Source: Folioceros fuciformis
Lineage: Eukaryota; Anthocerotophyta; Anthocerotopsida; Anthocerotales
DNA: 64,000 nucleotides
Direction: 5' to 3'
NCBI GenBank assembly: GCA_049999805.1
Contig: JBNGIO010005225.1
Coordinates: 1-64,000, forward strand
Shown here: positions 21,126-31,416 of the stretch, in pieces
Layout: each line of letters starts with the position of its first letter
How positions within the stretch are numbered: the stretch's first letter is position 1
Made by a program: the position numbers and the translations under genes
The notes under the pieces: generated by a model
Told to the model about the DNA's origin: nothing
The model's database searches: none
The model's input: only the letters and a program-made list of their open reading frames with translations

Positions 21126-24100
21126 ATGGTGGGCTGGAGACGAGTCTTCCAGCTACGAGGATCTCGTGTGGCAAAAACTGTTTCAGGATCAACATTGCAG
21201 CAAAAGAAGAATTCGTGGTGGCACAGGGATTTCCAAGAGGTGCGGTGGCTGGACAATTCCGATAGGCCAGCTCCTGTGTACGAGGCCCAGGTACGTGCTC
21301 CGGATCTGCACCTGGGTGGAGCAGATAGTGACTTTTGTTGGCCTGCAGGATGGGAGGGTGGGGTAATGGCCGAGATCACGGCAAGGTTATGTCAGCAGGG
21401 GCAGGTGACTGAGGCCGTGGAGGCGCTGGGAGTTTTGGTGTACATGGACTGCTATGTTTCAATCTCTCTGTTTTACGCAGTCCTGAAGGAGTGTGAGGCT
21501 AAGAAGGATTTGGCTCTGGGCCGTCTAGTTCATGCTCTGACTGTGAAGAAGGGGTATGAGTCGGACACTTTTCTGTGCAATCACATCCTGCGAATGTATG
21601 CTTCTCACGCCAAGTTGCAGGAGGCTCTGGATGTGTTCCTCATGGTTGCCACACCAGATGCCTTCACGTGGTCTGCCATAATTTCTGCGCATGTCAAACA
21701 TGGACAGGATAAGGAGGCAGTACAACTGTATTATCGGATGCGCAGGTCAAGTACGAAGCCAGACGGCCATGTGTTTGTAGCAGCACTTCAGGCTTGTGCA
21801 AAGGGAGCAGACTTAAAATCTGGGCAGCAAGTGCATGCTGATCTATTGGCTAGTGGCGTGGAGCGTAATCTGTTTGTTTCTACTTGTTTGGTGGACATGT
21901 ATGCGAAGTGTGGCAGCTTGGAGGAGTCTCGAAGAGTTTTTGACGGCCTTGACAGGAAGAATGTGGTGACTTGGAATGCTATGATAGCAGGGTATTCCCA
22001 GCAAGGCATGGGGCAGGAAGCTCTTCGTCTTTACCGTGCTATGCAAGGAGAAGGGTTGGCTGTATTCGATTCTGTTACATTTGTCTCTCTCCTGCAGGCA
22101 TGTGCAAGCGTGGGTATCCCGGCTTTGGAAATGGGAAAGGAGCTGCATGCCCAAATCGGAGAACAAGGGCTTGAGCTTGATGTGTTTGTTGCCAGCAGTT
22201 TGGTAAACATGTATGCAAAGTGTGGCAGACTGGAGGATGCCCGGACTGTGTTTGACAGAGTTGCTAATAAGCATGTAGAGACTTGGAATGCTATGATAAC
22301 AGGATATTCCAAGGAAGGCGAGGTAGAGAGCGCCCTCCATCTTTACAGAGCAATGCGTGAAGAAGGCATGGTTACACCCAGCTCTGTGACATTTGTGTGC
22401 CTGTTGCAGGCTTGTGCGAATGTGGGTGCCCGAGCATTGGAGAACGGTAAGCAGCTCCATGCAGAACTTAAAGGATACGGGCTTCACTTGGATGTTCTTG
22501 TAGCCAACAGTCTTGTAAACATGTATGCTAAGTGCGGTAGCCTGGAGGATGCGTATGGCGTGTTTCATGGACTCACTCAAAAAGACGTGGTGACCTGGAA
22601 CGCCATGATAGCAGGTTATGCACAACATGAAATGGGGCAGCAAGCCCTCTGTGTTTACGATGCTATGCAAGAAGAAGCCATCGTTGCACCGGATGCTGTG
22701 ACGTTTGTGTGTCTCCTTCAGGCATGTGCTTGTTTGGGCCCCTCGGCGTTGGACAAGGGAAAGCAGATTCACACACGAATTAACGAACAAGGACTTGAAG
22801 CAGATATCTTTGTCGGCAGCAGCTTGGTAGGCATGTACGCAAAGTGTGAAAGCCTACAGGACGCCAGGACTATCTTCGATGGACTCCGCAGGAAAGATGC
22901 AGTGACATGGAGTGCCATGATAGCAGGATACTCCCAGCAGAACATGGGGCAGGAGGCCCTCCGTCTCTACTGTGCCATGCAAGAAGAGGGCATTGCTGCA
23001 CCCGATTCTGTGATGTTTGTCTCGCTCTTGCAGGCATGTGCAAGTGTAGGCACCCTGGCTCTGGAGAAGGGAAAGCAGATTCATGCACAAACTAGAGAAC
23101 AAGGGCTCGAGGCTGATGTCTTTGTTGCCAACAGCTTGGTAAGCATGTATTCGAAGTGTGGCAGCGTAGAGGATGCTCGGGGTGTGTTTGAGGGCGTTCT
23201 TCAGAAAGATCTGGTGACTTGGAATGCTATGATTGCAGGATATTCTCAGCAGGCCATGGGGCAGGAAGCGCTTTGTCTTTACCGGGCCATGCAAGAGAGA
23301 GGCTTAGTGGTATCCGATTCTTTGACATTGGTGTTTCTTCTGCAGGCATGTGCAAGTTTGGGTACCTTGGGTTTGGACAGAGGGGAACAGCTTCATGCAC
23401 AAATCAGAGAACTAGGGTTTGAATCTGATGTGTTTGTTGCCAGTAGTGTGATAAACATGTATGTCAAGTGCGGCAGCCTAAAGAACGCCCGCATCGTGTT
23501 TGATGAACTTCATGATAAAAATGTTGTGACGTGGAGTGCCATGATAGCTGGATATTCTCAGCAGGGTATGGGGCCGGAAGCCCTCAGCCTGTACAAGGCT
23601 ATGCAAGAAGAGGGTCTTGTTGCACCCAATTCTGTGACCTTTGTGAGCCTCCTTCAGGCATGTGCTGGTATGGCTGCTTTGCAAGTGGGAAGGCAGCTTC
23701 ACGCACAGATTAAAGAAAAAGAGCTTGAAGGGGATATGCTTGTAGCTGGCGGTTTGATAAATATGTACGGGAAGTGTGGTAGTATGCTTGATGCACAGCT
23801 GGTGTTTGAGGCGTTGCCCGAAAGAGATGCTGTTATCTGGAATGCGCTGATCGCAGGATACACTCGTCAAGGAGACAGTGAAGACGTCTTTCACCTTGTC
23901 CTGAAAATGAGACAGGATGGCATACAGCCAGACGATGTCACATTCCTCAGTGTGCTAACAGTATGCAGTCATACTGGTCTAGTGAACAAGGGACGGGAGT
24001 ATTTTGAGGCTATGCCCGCACACCATGGCATCACCCCCAGGACAGATCACTACGCATGTATGGTGGATCTTCTGGGTCGTGCAGGACACCTGGACGAGGC

Positions 24101-24452
24101 ATTTTCTTTAGTTAGGACAATGCCTGTACTGCGTGGTGCTTCAGTTTGGCACTCTCTCTTGAGTGCTTGCAGCAAGTGGAGCAATGTGGAGATGGGACGC
24201 CATGCTTTCGATGAAGCGGTGGCGCTAGACAAGAAGGATGCAGCAGCATATGCCATGATGTCAAATATATACAGAGGTGCCAAGATGTGGGAGCAAGCCC
24301 AGGAAATGCAGGCGAGGAGAATACAAATGAGGGCATGGAAGCAGCCTGGCCAGAGCTGGTGGACAGACATAGGAGGAGTAGTGCATTGTTTTTTTGTTGG
24401 AGACAAATTTGCATCCTACCAGTTAAGCAATTCTGAATCAAAGCTTCTGTAA
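21126..24452 (+). CDS. PLS-class pentatricopeptide repeat protein with truncated E/E+ end, no DYW
   Basis: Intronless gene for up to 1108 residues, likely an organelle RNA-binding protein. After a basic N-terminal region, roughly 24 P, L and S motifs run from about residue 115 to 930 in triplets of ~104 residues, each with MYAKCGSLEDA (S) and VTWNAMIAGYSQQ (P) signatures. An E-type segment follows (ACMVDLLGRAGHLDEAFSLV and beyond), ending at HCFFVGDK where an E+ domain would continue, and the frame stops soon after. No DYW deaminase domain is present, and none was seen in the bases after the stop. If it acts in C-to-U editing it would need a DYW partner in trans. The start is uncertain: ATG 21126 is the first in frame, with ATG 21366 a conservative alternative. 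Neighbouring triplets are strikingly similar at the DNA level. Confidence 0.92.
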   Translation: MVGWRRVFQLRGSRVAKTVSGSTLQQKKNSWWHRDFQEVRWLDNSDRPAPVYEAQVRAPDLHLGGADSDFCWPAGWEGGVMAEITARLCQQGQVTEAVEALGVLVYMDCYVSISLFYAVLKECEAKKDLALGRLVHALTVKKGYESDTFLCNHILRMYASHAKLQEALDVFLMVATPDAFTWSAIISAHVKHGQDKEAVQLYYRMRRSSTKPDGHVFVAALQACAKGADLKSGQQVHADLLASGVERNLFVSTCLVDMYAKCGSLEESRRVFDGLDRKNVVTWNAMIAGYSQQGMGQEALRLYRAMQGEGLAVFDSVTFVSLLQACASVGIPALEMGKELHAQIGEQGLELDVFVASSLVNMYAKCGRLEDARTVFDRVANKHVETWNAMITGYSKEGEVESALHLYRAMREEGMVTPSSVTFVCLLQACANVGARALENGKQLHAELKGYGLHLDVLVANSLVNMYAKCGSLEDAYGVFHGLTQKDVVTWNAMIAGYAQHEMGQQALCVYDAMQEEAIVAPDAVTFVCLLQACACLGPSALDKGKQIHTRINEQGLEADIFVGSSLVGMYAKCESLQDARTIFDGLRRKDAVTWSAMIAGYSQQNMGQEALRLYCAMQEEGIAAPDSVMFVSLLQACASVGTLALEKGKQIHAQTREQGLEADVFVANSLVSMYSKCGSVEDARGVFEGVLQKDLVTWNAMIAGYSQQAMGQEALCLYRAMQERGLVVSDSLTLVFLLQACASLGTLGLDRGEQLHAQIRELGFESDVFVASSVINMYVKCGSLKNARIVFDELHDKNVVTWSAMIAGYSQQGMGPEALSLYKAMQEEGLVAPNSVTFVSLLQACAGMAALQVGRQLHAQIKEKELEGDMLVAGGLINMYGKCGSMLDAQLVFEALPERDAVIWNALIAGYTRQGDSEDVFHLVLKMRQDGIQPDDVTFLSVLTVCSHTGLVNKGREYFEAMPAHHGITPRTDHYACMVDLLGRAGHLDEAFSLVRTMPVLRGASVWHSLLSACSKWSNVEMGRHAFDEAVALDKKDAAAYAMMSNIYRGAKMWEQAQEMQARRIQMRAWKQPGQSWWTDIGGVVHCFFVGDKFASYQLSNSESKLL
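21962..23880 (+). repeat. Homogenised internal ~310-bp repeats inside the PPR gene
   Basis: The DNA around the VTW(N/S)AMI core recurs near 21.97, 22.28, 22.60, 22.90, 23.22, 23.53 and 23.84 kb, a spacing of about 305-315 bp. The flanking 50-100 bases are highly similar between copies. This is one P-L-S triplet per unit and points to duplication or gene conversion within the array. Confidence 0.85.
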
Positions 24453-24835
24453 CGACCCACAGCGCTCACGCGTGATTTGGCTGCTCTGGGATACGCGTAG
24501 GTCATGGTGACCCTACATTTCCCTCAAGGCCATTTAGGCCCGTGTGTGCTGGTTGCTGCACACAACCTCCAATTCTTCTGATCGTCTTAGCAGTCTGAAA
24601 CAGGATGACTCACTTAGGTCAAAAAATATGTACCATATACATACACCTAATATTATGAAATATTTGTATGCTCGATCACAAAACAGTATCTAATAGGAAG
24701 AAACGAAAGAGGAAGATCCGGTGAATCCCATAGCTGTATACAGTATATATGCAGACTATCCGGAGTCCGCGTTTTCATAGAAGCTGCCGCTTTCCGTTCT
24801 ACCTCTGCCCTTCCGGAGGTTGAGAGCGGAACGCC
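24453..24835. other. Intergenic region, PPR gene to BUD31
   Basis: About 380 bases with no coding frame of note. The BUD31 promoter and 5' UTR should be here. An AT-rich ATATGTACCATATACATACA-like patch lies near 24627-24646. Confidence 0.5.
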
Positions 24836-25273
24836 ATGCCGAAGGTTCGAACGAGTCGCACGCGGTATCCAGAGGGATGGGAGCTGATCGAGCCGACGCT
24901 GAGGGATCTGGAAGGGAAGATGCGGGAAGCTGAGAATGATTCGCATGATGGGAAGCGGAGGTGCGAGGCGCTGTGGCCAATTTTTAAGATCGCACACCAG
25001 AAGAGCAGATACATCTTCGACTTGTATTACAGGCGATCGGCCATTTCACAGGAGCTGTTCGAGTTTTGTGTGGAGCAAGGCTATGCAGACAAGGGCCTCA
25101 TTGCAAAGTGGAAGAAACCAGGCTACGAGCGCCTTTGCTGTCTGCGCTGCATCCAGCCACGAGACACCAACTTCGGGACGACCTGCGTGTGTCGGGTTCC
25201 CAAGCATTTGAGAGAGGAGAAGGTGATAGAGTGTGTTCACTGCGGGTGTAAAGGATGTGCTAGTGGGGACTGA
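24836..25273 (+). CDS. BUD31: BUD31/G10 spliceosomal protein
   Basis: 145-residue orthologue of BUD31 (G10), a small zinc-binding protein of the activated spliceosome (NTC-related), acting in the nucleus. The full length matches the family, from [20 protein letters not shown] through [20 protein letters not shown] and [11 protein letters not shown] to [20 protein letters not shown] and the terminal GCKGCASGD. The cysteine-rich C-terminal half carries the CCxRC, CxC, CxxC and CxxC zinc-ligand pattern. The coding region is a single exon. The start is fixed by the invariant MPKV beginning. Identification is essentially certain. Confidence 0.98.
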   Translation: MPKVRTSRTRYPEGWELIEPTLRDLEGKMREAENDSHDGKRRCEALWPIFKIAHQKSRYIFDLYYRRSAISQELFEFCVEQGYADKGLIAKWKKPGYERLCCLRCIQPRDTNFGTTCVCRVPKHLREEKVIECVHCGCKGCASGD

Positions 25274-25815
25274 CTCGTTCAGCATAGGGCGTAGAACTCT
25301 CCTGGCCAAGGGCCGCATGGCACAGGCACGAGGTTTTGTCGTCTTGACCAGGTGCCGTTGACAGGCGGCTTCATGCGCACGTCGGGCAAGGTCAGAAACA
25401 ACGGGACTTAGATTGTAAAAATTCTTCCTCACTTTTGCTAGGTTTGACATCTCAGATGCCTGTATACTAGATGAGCTGAGTGTAGGTTTGGTGAATTCTT
25501 TCCGTGGAAGAGGTGCTGGACACGATGATTTAACTGATTCCAGTCTGCGGTAGATATCGCAGATTCTACCAGTCTCAACACTGTTGAGGTGAGAATGAAG
25601 TATTGCAGATTGATACTCCTTGTGCATGGCAGAAGTGCTGCGTCGTATCCCAGTCTCCCACCTGGATCATTATGTATTGGAAGTCTGGTACGCGATGCCA
25701 CAAACTTGAGCCTGAGGAAGGCTAAACGTTATTGGCTAACCAAGATTTCTGATGGGTGTCAGAACTTCTGTCTCTGCATTGAAGTAGTTTCACGAGATTC
25801 AGTCACACCACTAGG
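25274..25815. other. Convergent intergenic region (BUD31 / FGGY kinase 3' ends)
   Basis: No gene. Short frames on both strands have no motif. It should hold the 3' UTRs of BUD31 and of the minus-strand FGGY kinase. Confidence 0.5.
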
Positions 25816-28800
25816 TCACGCTAGGGCCTCTGCCATCATATTGAAGTAAGATTGCTGTTGCTCATAGAGGGACAGAAAGATCGCATATTTCGCATCGTGA
25901 TACTTCTTCACTCGTTCATCACGATCAGGCTCCACGATCTAATACACGCAAAGTCCCCCGTCAGTACTGCACCCTTGGCAGAATAGTTCACACGTGGTCC
26001 TGCAAATCTAACTGCACAGAGTAAGGTTCCATACCATGCCGGGGGCATTCATCGCTCGCATTGCCTCATGAACGCTCACATATCGCTTCGCCGCAACAGC
26101 TCCTAGGATGGCAGAACCTAGTAGAACAGACTCGTTTTCCCTTGGCAAGACTACTGGACAACCTGGAAAAACAGGAGGGCAGTACAATTCAGAATCTACG
26201 TTGTACTCCACAAAGAGCAATTGACCTATACAGAAGGAGACAACGCTGTGAGCAACCGTGTAACAGTAGAACTTCTTGGTAGGCATATGATACGGCGTCT
26301 CACCAATTATGTCAGCATGCGACTGCAGAAACAGTTTGTTCTTGGAAAGCCCCCCACAAGCCAGCAGAGTGTTGATCTACAAAGTGCACCATGAACAACA
26401 GATTACTTTGTGCCAGCTTTTCGACCAAGATCAAACCCTTACAGATAAACTGAAGTAAACCTAATAGCACGTCCAAAGGCAATGAGATTACCTGCAATCC
26501 ATGGGAATTACAGTGTTCAACGATTTGACGAGTTCCATATGCGATGCTCTGCACAGCGGCAAGGTAGAGAATTGCAAGATTTGCTTCACTGCCGTCAAGG
26601 TTCAGCCCTGTAATCACGCCCTTAGCTCTTGGATCCGCCTTAGGAGACCTAACATGAGCAGGAGGAACATTATCTCTGGACAGGAAACCAACATATCTGT
26701 AAAGATGGTGATAGCTTGTTGGCCAAAGATCACCTGTTGCCATGAAAATCTGGAAGTACATGCAGATCTCTTGTCAAAGCTGCTAGGAAGGGCACCTCGG
26801 GATTGGAAGCGAGTTTCTCCAGGAGATTGTTGAGCAGCTCAAATATGGATATTTCTGTCATCAACAAGTGCGCATCAGCAGCAAACCCTTACACATCACG
26901 TGAAAGGCATCAACCGACGCACTTCACCCACTTTGCGAAGCTGCACGGTTTGCAAGAGTTGGGGCAGCAACGTGATTATCCACTAGGTAATCTAGAAGAG
27001 CACCCGTTGCACTTTGACCTCCTTCGGTCAACCAAAACTCTGGAACCATTGCTGGAACAAGCCCCAGTGCAGTGGGTTAGATGAGCTACAGTAACACAGT
27101 CTCCAATTCCAAGGGAGGGCAAACGTTCGCTTACCTGACCAATATGGTCCCCACACACCAGGAATGAAGATTTTTTTTTGAGACAGTGCCATATGGCAAG
27201 TGGATGTTCCACACACTAATACCATTCTGTGGCACAGTGCCTCGTTTGGGTCCAGCGCCTCATATTCTGAGATATCTTCCACTGAAGGAGTCTCCACCTC
27301 ATCAGCGAAGCGGACACGCATCTTTCTAGGTTCACTTGGGGCCTTTACCTCATCAGTAGTTTCAGATGTGACATTGGAGTCCTCAGAAGCACTGTCCGCT
27401 GGTTTTGATTCCTGTGGCAGTTCCGCCACTTGAACACGCTGCAAAGGCAGAACTGATCTTTGCAACTGCTGAGCTACTCCAGGAGAGATGCTTTCCATCA
27501 CTCCGACTCCGCCAGCATGGGCATCAATAAGCGCAGTTGCAACAGGGGTCCCTTCGCGTAGACCAAGCTCCTGCACACCCAATGGTGTATGTCAGCACCG
27601 AGGGAATTCTCACAACCTGCCAATGCAGGATGAGACCGATATTCTATGTTCAAGTGGCAACTGAGTAGTTGTTACAGAACAACACCACATGTCATGGTGA
27701 AGTCCAGAACATGTCATCTTGGGTTATCCAATGGTGAAAGTGTTAACCATGAAGTTATCTGCAAGAGAAAGACAACCCGGATGTCACTGGTTACCTGTGA
27801 AGCTAAACGAGTGAGACCAAGACCCAATGGATGACCTGGAAAGGCTAAGTTTCTTCCTGACACACAGAGGAGACAGATTGACACGGTTATAATCTTCCTG
27901 TTTCCATAAATTCAACAAGAAAGAGCTGTTATGCATCCATCATCTGCAGAAAGCTACCTATTTTTGTGTAACGACCATCAACAAGTTCACCAAGTCCTAC
28001 TTCTTGCCAGAAAACGTCATCCCAACCACACGCTTGCATAGCTGCAGAGTCTTCACTATCCATCTGCTCTAAGTGTGCATGCCCCATGTAGGTCCACTTG
28101 CAAACAGCTGTGCACAAGCTCCGAGTGTCATCCCCTGTGGCCCTGAAGAGTGCAAGAATTAGTGACTCCCAAACTTTCGCCAAACGCAATGGCTGCAGGT
28201 GAAGTGCAATGGGAACGGAGACACATTGAAAGAGGAACCTGTAAGTCAGCCAATCGCTCAGATCCATCCACCGAAAAGCGACAGCCCAGCTCTGTGGCAG
28301 GTTCTCTTTCACCCACAGTAGCTACATGAGCGATGATGGCGGATCAAACCCAAAGCCATGGATACAACAGTGCGGACTTGAAGCAGGAATCCACTCTGAA
28401 GAACAGTTAGAGTTCCCCATCACTGGCCTACCTTTGGCGGCTGCATCTCAGGCGACAAGGCCCCGCCCACAAATTGCAAGACAGGTGAGCGGGTAGCATT
28501 AATGCGCTCCGTCTGCTCTACAGCCCGGTGGTCCATCCAAACAATCACGTTCCGCCTTGCATCTCCACTCCAAGACACGGTGACAGGGGAATCGTCTGCT
28601 CCCAACGCAACTGCAAAAAAGCAGCAGAGCGCACATTCCCAACTGTGGACGCAAAGAGAGCCATAATCAAAGGTAGGTACACTCATCCACAACAACGAGA
28701 CTACGCACCCAGGGAGCAGGTAGCAGCAAAGCCTATGCCTTTGATATCTGCTGCACCCACAGCTGCCTTGCCACACACTCCTCTCACAGCAGCACATATT

Positions 28801-29246
28801 GCATGCCATATGTCCGTGGAGGATTGCTGCACCCAACACCAGTCAGTCAGGCACCCATCACCCTCACACGCCGACAGCCTCAAATCTGCCTGCGTGAGCT
28901 CAGCAGCAACACACCTCAACGCAGTCGCCTTCTTTCCAGATTTGGATAGGACTGCTGGACGTCCCCAGCAGCCTCCCTTCCGCATCAAATACCCCTGCGT
29001 TCACCACACTCTCAGCTCCTTCAACGCATGCTCGTCTTCCGCGCTCTCATAGCCAAAATTGCATCGCAGGCAGGTGTGGAGGCGGAATTGAGAGTGCAAG
29101 CCCGAGCGCGAACCTGCACGCGCGCTGCCAGTACCCACGTCAACGCCCAGGTAGAGCGATCGCAAGACAGCGGGAGCCTGCGCCACAGGGTCTGCAAGAG
29201 AAGAGGATCTGGCGAAGGAGGTAGATCGGGATCTGGAGAGGTCCAT
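25816..29246 (-). CDS. FGGY-family carbohydrate kinase (probable D-ribulose kinase), 14 exons
   Basis: 661-residue FGGY sugar kinase, closest in memory to human FGGY and Arabidopsis At4g30310, thought to phosphorylate D-ribulose and similar pentuloses in the cytosol. Exons in transcription order: 29246-29114, 28994-28915, 28826-28709, 28610-28432, 28321-28239, 28142-27958, 27844-27795, 27570-27135, 27051-26932, 26854-26734, 26648-26492, 26376-26304, 26162-26035 and 25938-25816; phases all agree. Motifs: phosphate-binding [14 protein letters not shown] near residue 32, [70 protein letters not shown] and [13 protein letters not shown] roughly 65-residue acidic, Ser/Thr/Glu-rich insertion lies between GVGVMES and RMVLVCGT (DNA 27229-27489), absent from the remembered homologues. 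One internal junction (26932/26854) was chosen by phase. Head-to-head with the PPR5-type gene. Confidence 0.94.
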
Positions 29247-29502
29247 GACGCTGGTGCGGAGTCGCTACAGGCCAGGCTCACGCAACCATTTGCTCAACAT
29301 CCGAGCCGAGCCTGCTGCTCCCACGGATCCCCTCCCGTCCCACAGTAAAACGTCTCCTCCAACTTCAGAAAGCTTCCGCTGCCCGCAACTCTAGACCCGA
29401 CTAATCAGCAGCAGCAGGAGTGCGGCGTGGCGCGTGGCGTGGCTGCACTTAGGACGGCGCGTTTCGAAGATACGGGGATGGTGGTCTGAGAGAGACGATG
29501 CC
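29247..29502. promoter_or_regulatory. Candidate bidirectional promoter (FGGY kinase / PPR5-type)
   Basis: Only 256 bases separate the start codons of two divergent genes, so both core promoters and 5' UTRs must share this space, unless an upstream start codon is used for the PPR gene. The sequence is GC-rich without an obvious TATA box. No specific factor site can be supported. Confidence 0.6.
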
Positions 29503-31416
29503 ATGGCCGTCTGCGGCCATGCTGCCACTGTTGCCGCCTTGGGCCATCGCAGCTGGGTCGATCCTCGTCGCGGAGGAGCGCTAGAGCTGCGGCTCGTATC
29601 CCAGGTCTGGGGATCCTGTGTGGGTGTTGCAGCAGGGCGGTACCATCCCCTCCTCGCTCCCTCCTGCCGATGGGTCGTCCGCGCCGCCAGGCAGAAGCTA
29701 TGGAAGAACCGGCAGCCGGAAGTGCCGCAGGTAGCGGTGAAGAAGGTTCTGGACGCCGTGCAAAAGGAGGGCGCCAATGTCCAGGAGGTGCTCATGCGCA
29801 AGGGCGCCTTCATCAAGCCGAAGGATTGGTTCTTGGTGCTGGACGCCGTCGGGGAGCAGCGGCGATGGCTTCTGGCTCTCGAGGTGTGTTGGCACGTCAG
29901 GGTGGTGTGTCATGTTGTATGCTTGCTTCCTTCCTGTTTGATATGTCGGGTGATTTTTGTCTCAGTCCTGTTTGCTTGCTTCCATGCTTGACTTGTTGGG
30001 TGATTGTGTTGTTTGTGTGGCACAGATTTTCAGATGGATGCAGCTGCAAAAGTGGTACAAGCCTGATAATGCCTACTACTCAAAGATGATTTCCATCATG
30101 GGCAAGGAGAAGCAGCTGAGGTTGGCAACGTGGCTCTTCGCCGAGATGAAGCGCAAGGGGCTCCGTCCCAGCACGTCTATGTACAACGCCCTCATCGCTG
30201 CACAGGTGAGCGCTCCTTTTCAATTCCAATTCCAGTTGTCGGAATGAGGAGAAGGCGAGTAAAGGGAAAGTTGAATGGTCCTGAGGGTGCAAGGAGTGCG
30301 TGTGTGTGCATGCAGGTGGCCATGACGGACATCCCCGGCAGCCTGGACAAGGCAATGAGTATGTTGCAGACTATGAAGGAGAGGAAGCAGTCGCAGCCAA
30401 GCATCGTGACATACAACACCCTCACCAAGGCCTTCGCTCAGGTGGGAGACGTGGAGCGGGTGAATTCCCTGCTGGCCGAGGCCGAGGCGATGCAGTTGAC
30501 TCCCAACATGTACACATACAACGGGATTATCTCAGCATACGGGAAGCTGGGGCATCTGGAGAGGATGGAGCAGACCTACGAGCTGATGAGGGCCCGGAAG
30601 CTGAAACCGGACAAGGTGACCCTCAACTGCCTCATCCACGCCTACGGCAAGGCCGGGCACTTCGACACAGCGGAGAAGCTGCTGCGGCGGATGATGCAGT
30701 CCAAGCAGGCCCCGGCGGACGTGAAGACATTCAACTCCCTCATCCATGCTTACGGGCAGGCAGGAAAGCTGGAGGAGATGGAGGTGGTGGCGGAGAAGCT
30801 CATCGACACGGGATTGGCCCCGACCTCCTCCACCTTTGAGTGCATGCTGGCGGCCTACTCCAAGGCGGGCGCCTTCCAGAGCGTGCAAGGATGTCTGGAC
30901 GCCATGCGTGCCGCCGACTTGAGGCCGTCCTACTCCGCCTGCCGGTTGGTGCTGGAGGCCATGTGCGAGCGCGGCGAGGCGGACTCGGCCGAAAAGCTTC
31001 TGCGGGATCCGTTGCTGGCTCCGTGGCTGGCGGAGGAGACGCTCTACAACGGCGTCCTCAAGTCCTATGCCGTGGCCGGTCGTAGCGCGGACATCGACCG
31101 CCTGCTGACGAAGATGGAGAAGAGCGGCGTCCGGGTGGAGAGGCCGGTGCTGCTGGACCTGCTGCAGACGTACGCCAAGGAGAGGAATTCCTCTCCGTCC
31201 GCTGGATGCGCAGAAGAGAAACAGCTGGAGGGGGACAGCTCTAAGGCTGGCAGCATGCTCGAGCAGGCTGCCTTAGAGGATTCCTGGTTTTGCGGTGATG
31301 ATAAACCGGAACCAGATCCGGGTGAGATCCCGGGCTTGTCAGGACTCGGATCCGCACCCTCTTCGCATGGCTTGGTAGCAGATGAACCAGATTTGGTTCA
31401 CCATGCTGCATGCTAG
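29503..31416 (+). CDS. PPR5: P-class PPR protein, PPR5/EMB2453 type
   Basis: 553-residue P-class pentatricopeptide protein, probably plastid. Maize PPR5 stabilises and aids splicing of trnG-UCC, and Arabidopsis EMB2453 (At4g39620) is its essential orthologue. Exons 29503-29883, 30026-30205 and 30316-31416. After an Arg/Ala-rich presequence, LVLDAVGEQRRWLLALE joins IFRWMQLQKWYKPDNAYYSK and LRLATWLFAEMKRKGLRP, a pre-repeat region diagnostic of this orthologue group. About ten 35-residue motifs follow (for example IVTYNTLTKAFAQVGDVERV and NMYTYNGIISAYGKLG), ending near KMEKSGVRVERP. The last ~75 residues are acidic and low-complexity. ATG 29503 in CCATGGCC is preferred; an in-frame ATG at 29434 is possible. 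Orthology is from memory of the pre-repeat region. Confidence 0.88.

Noticed and set aside
21843-22790. 315-codon minus-strand frame opposite the PPR gene
   Set aside because: Mirror frame of the repeated PPR codons; its own repeats have exactly the PPR period.
21962-23880. CRISPR-like regularly spaced repeats
   Set aside because: The spacing is the PPR triplet inside a coding frame; no short identical repeats with unique spacers exist anywhere in the window.
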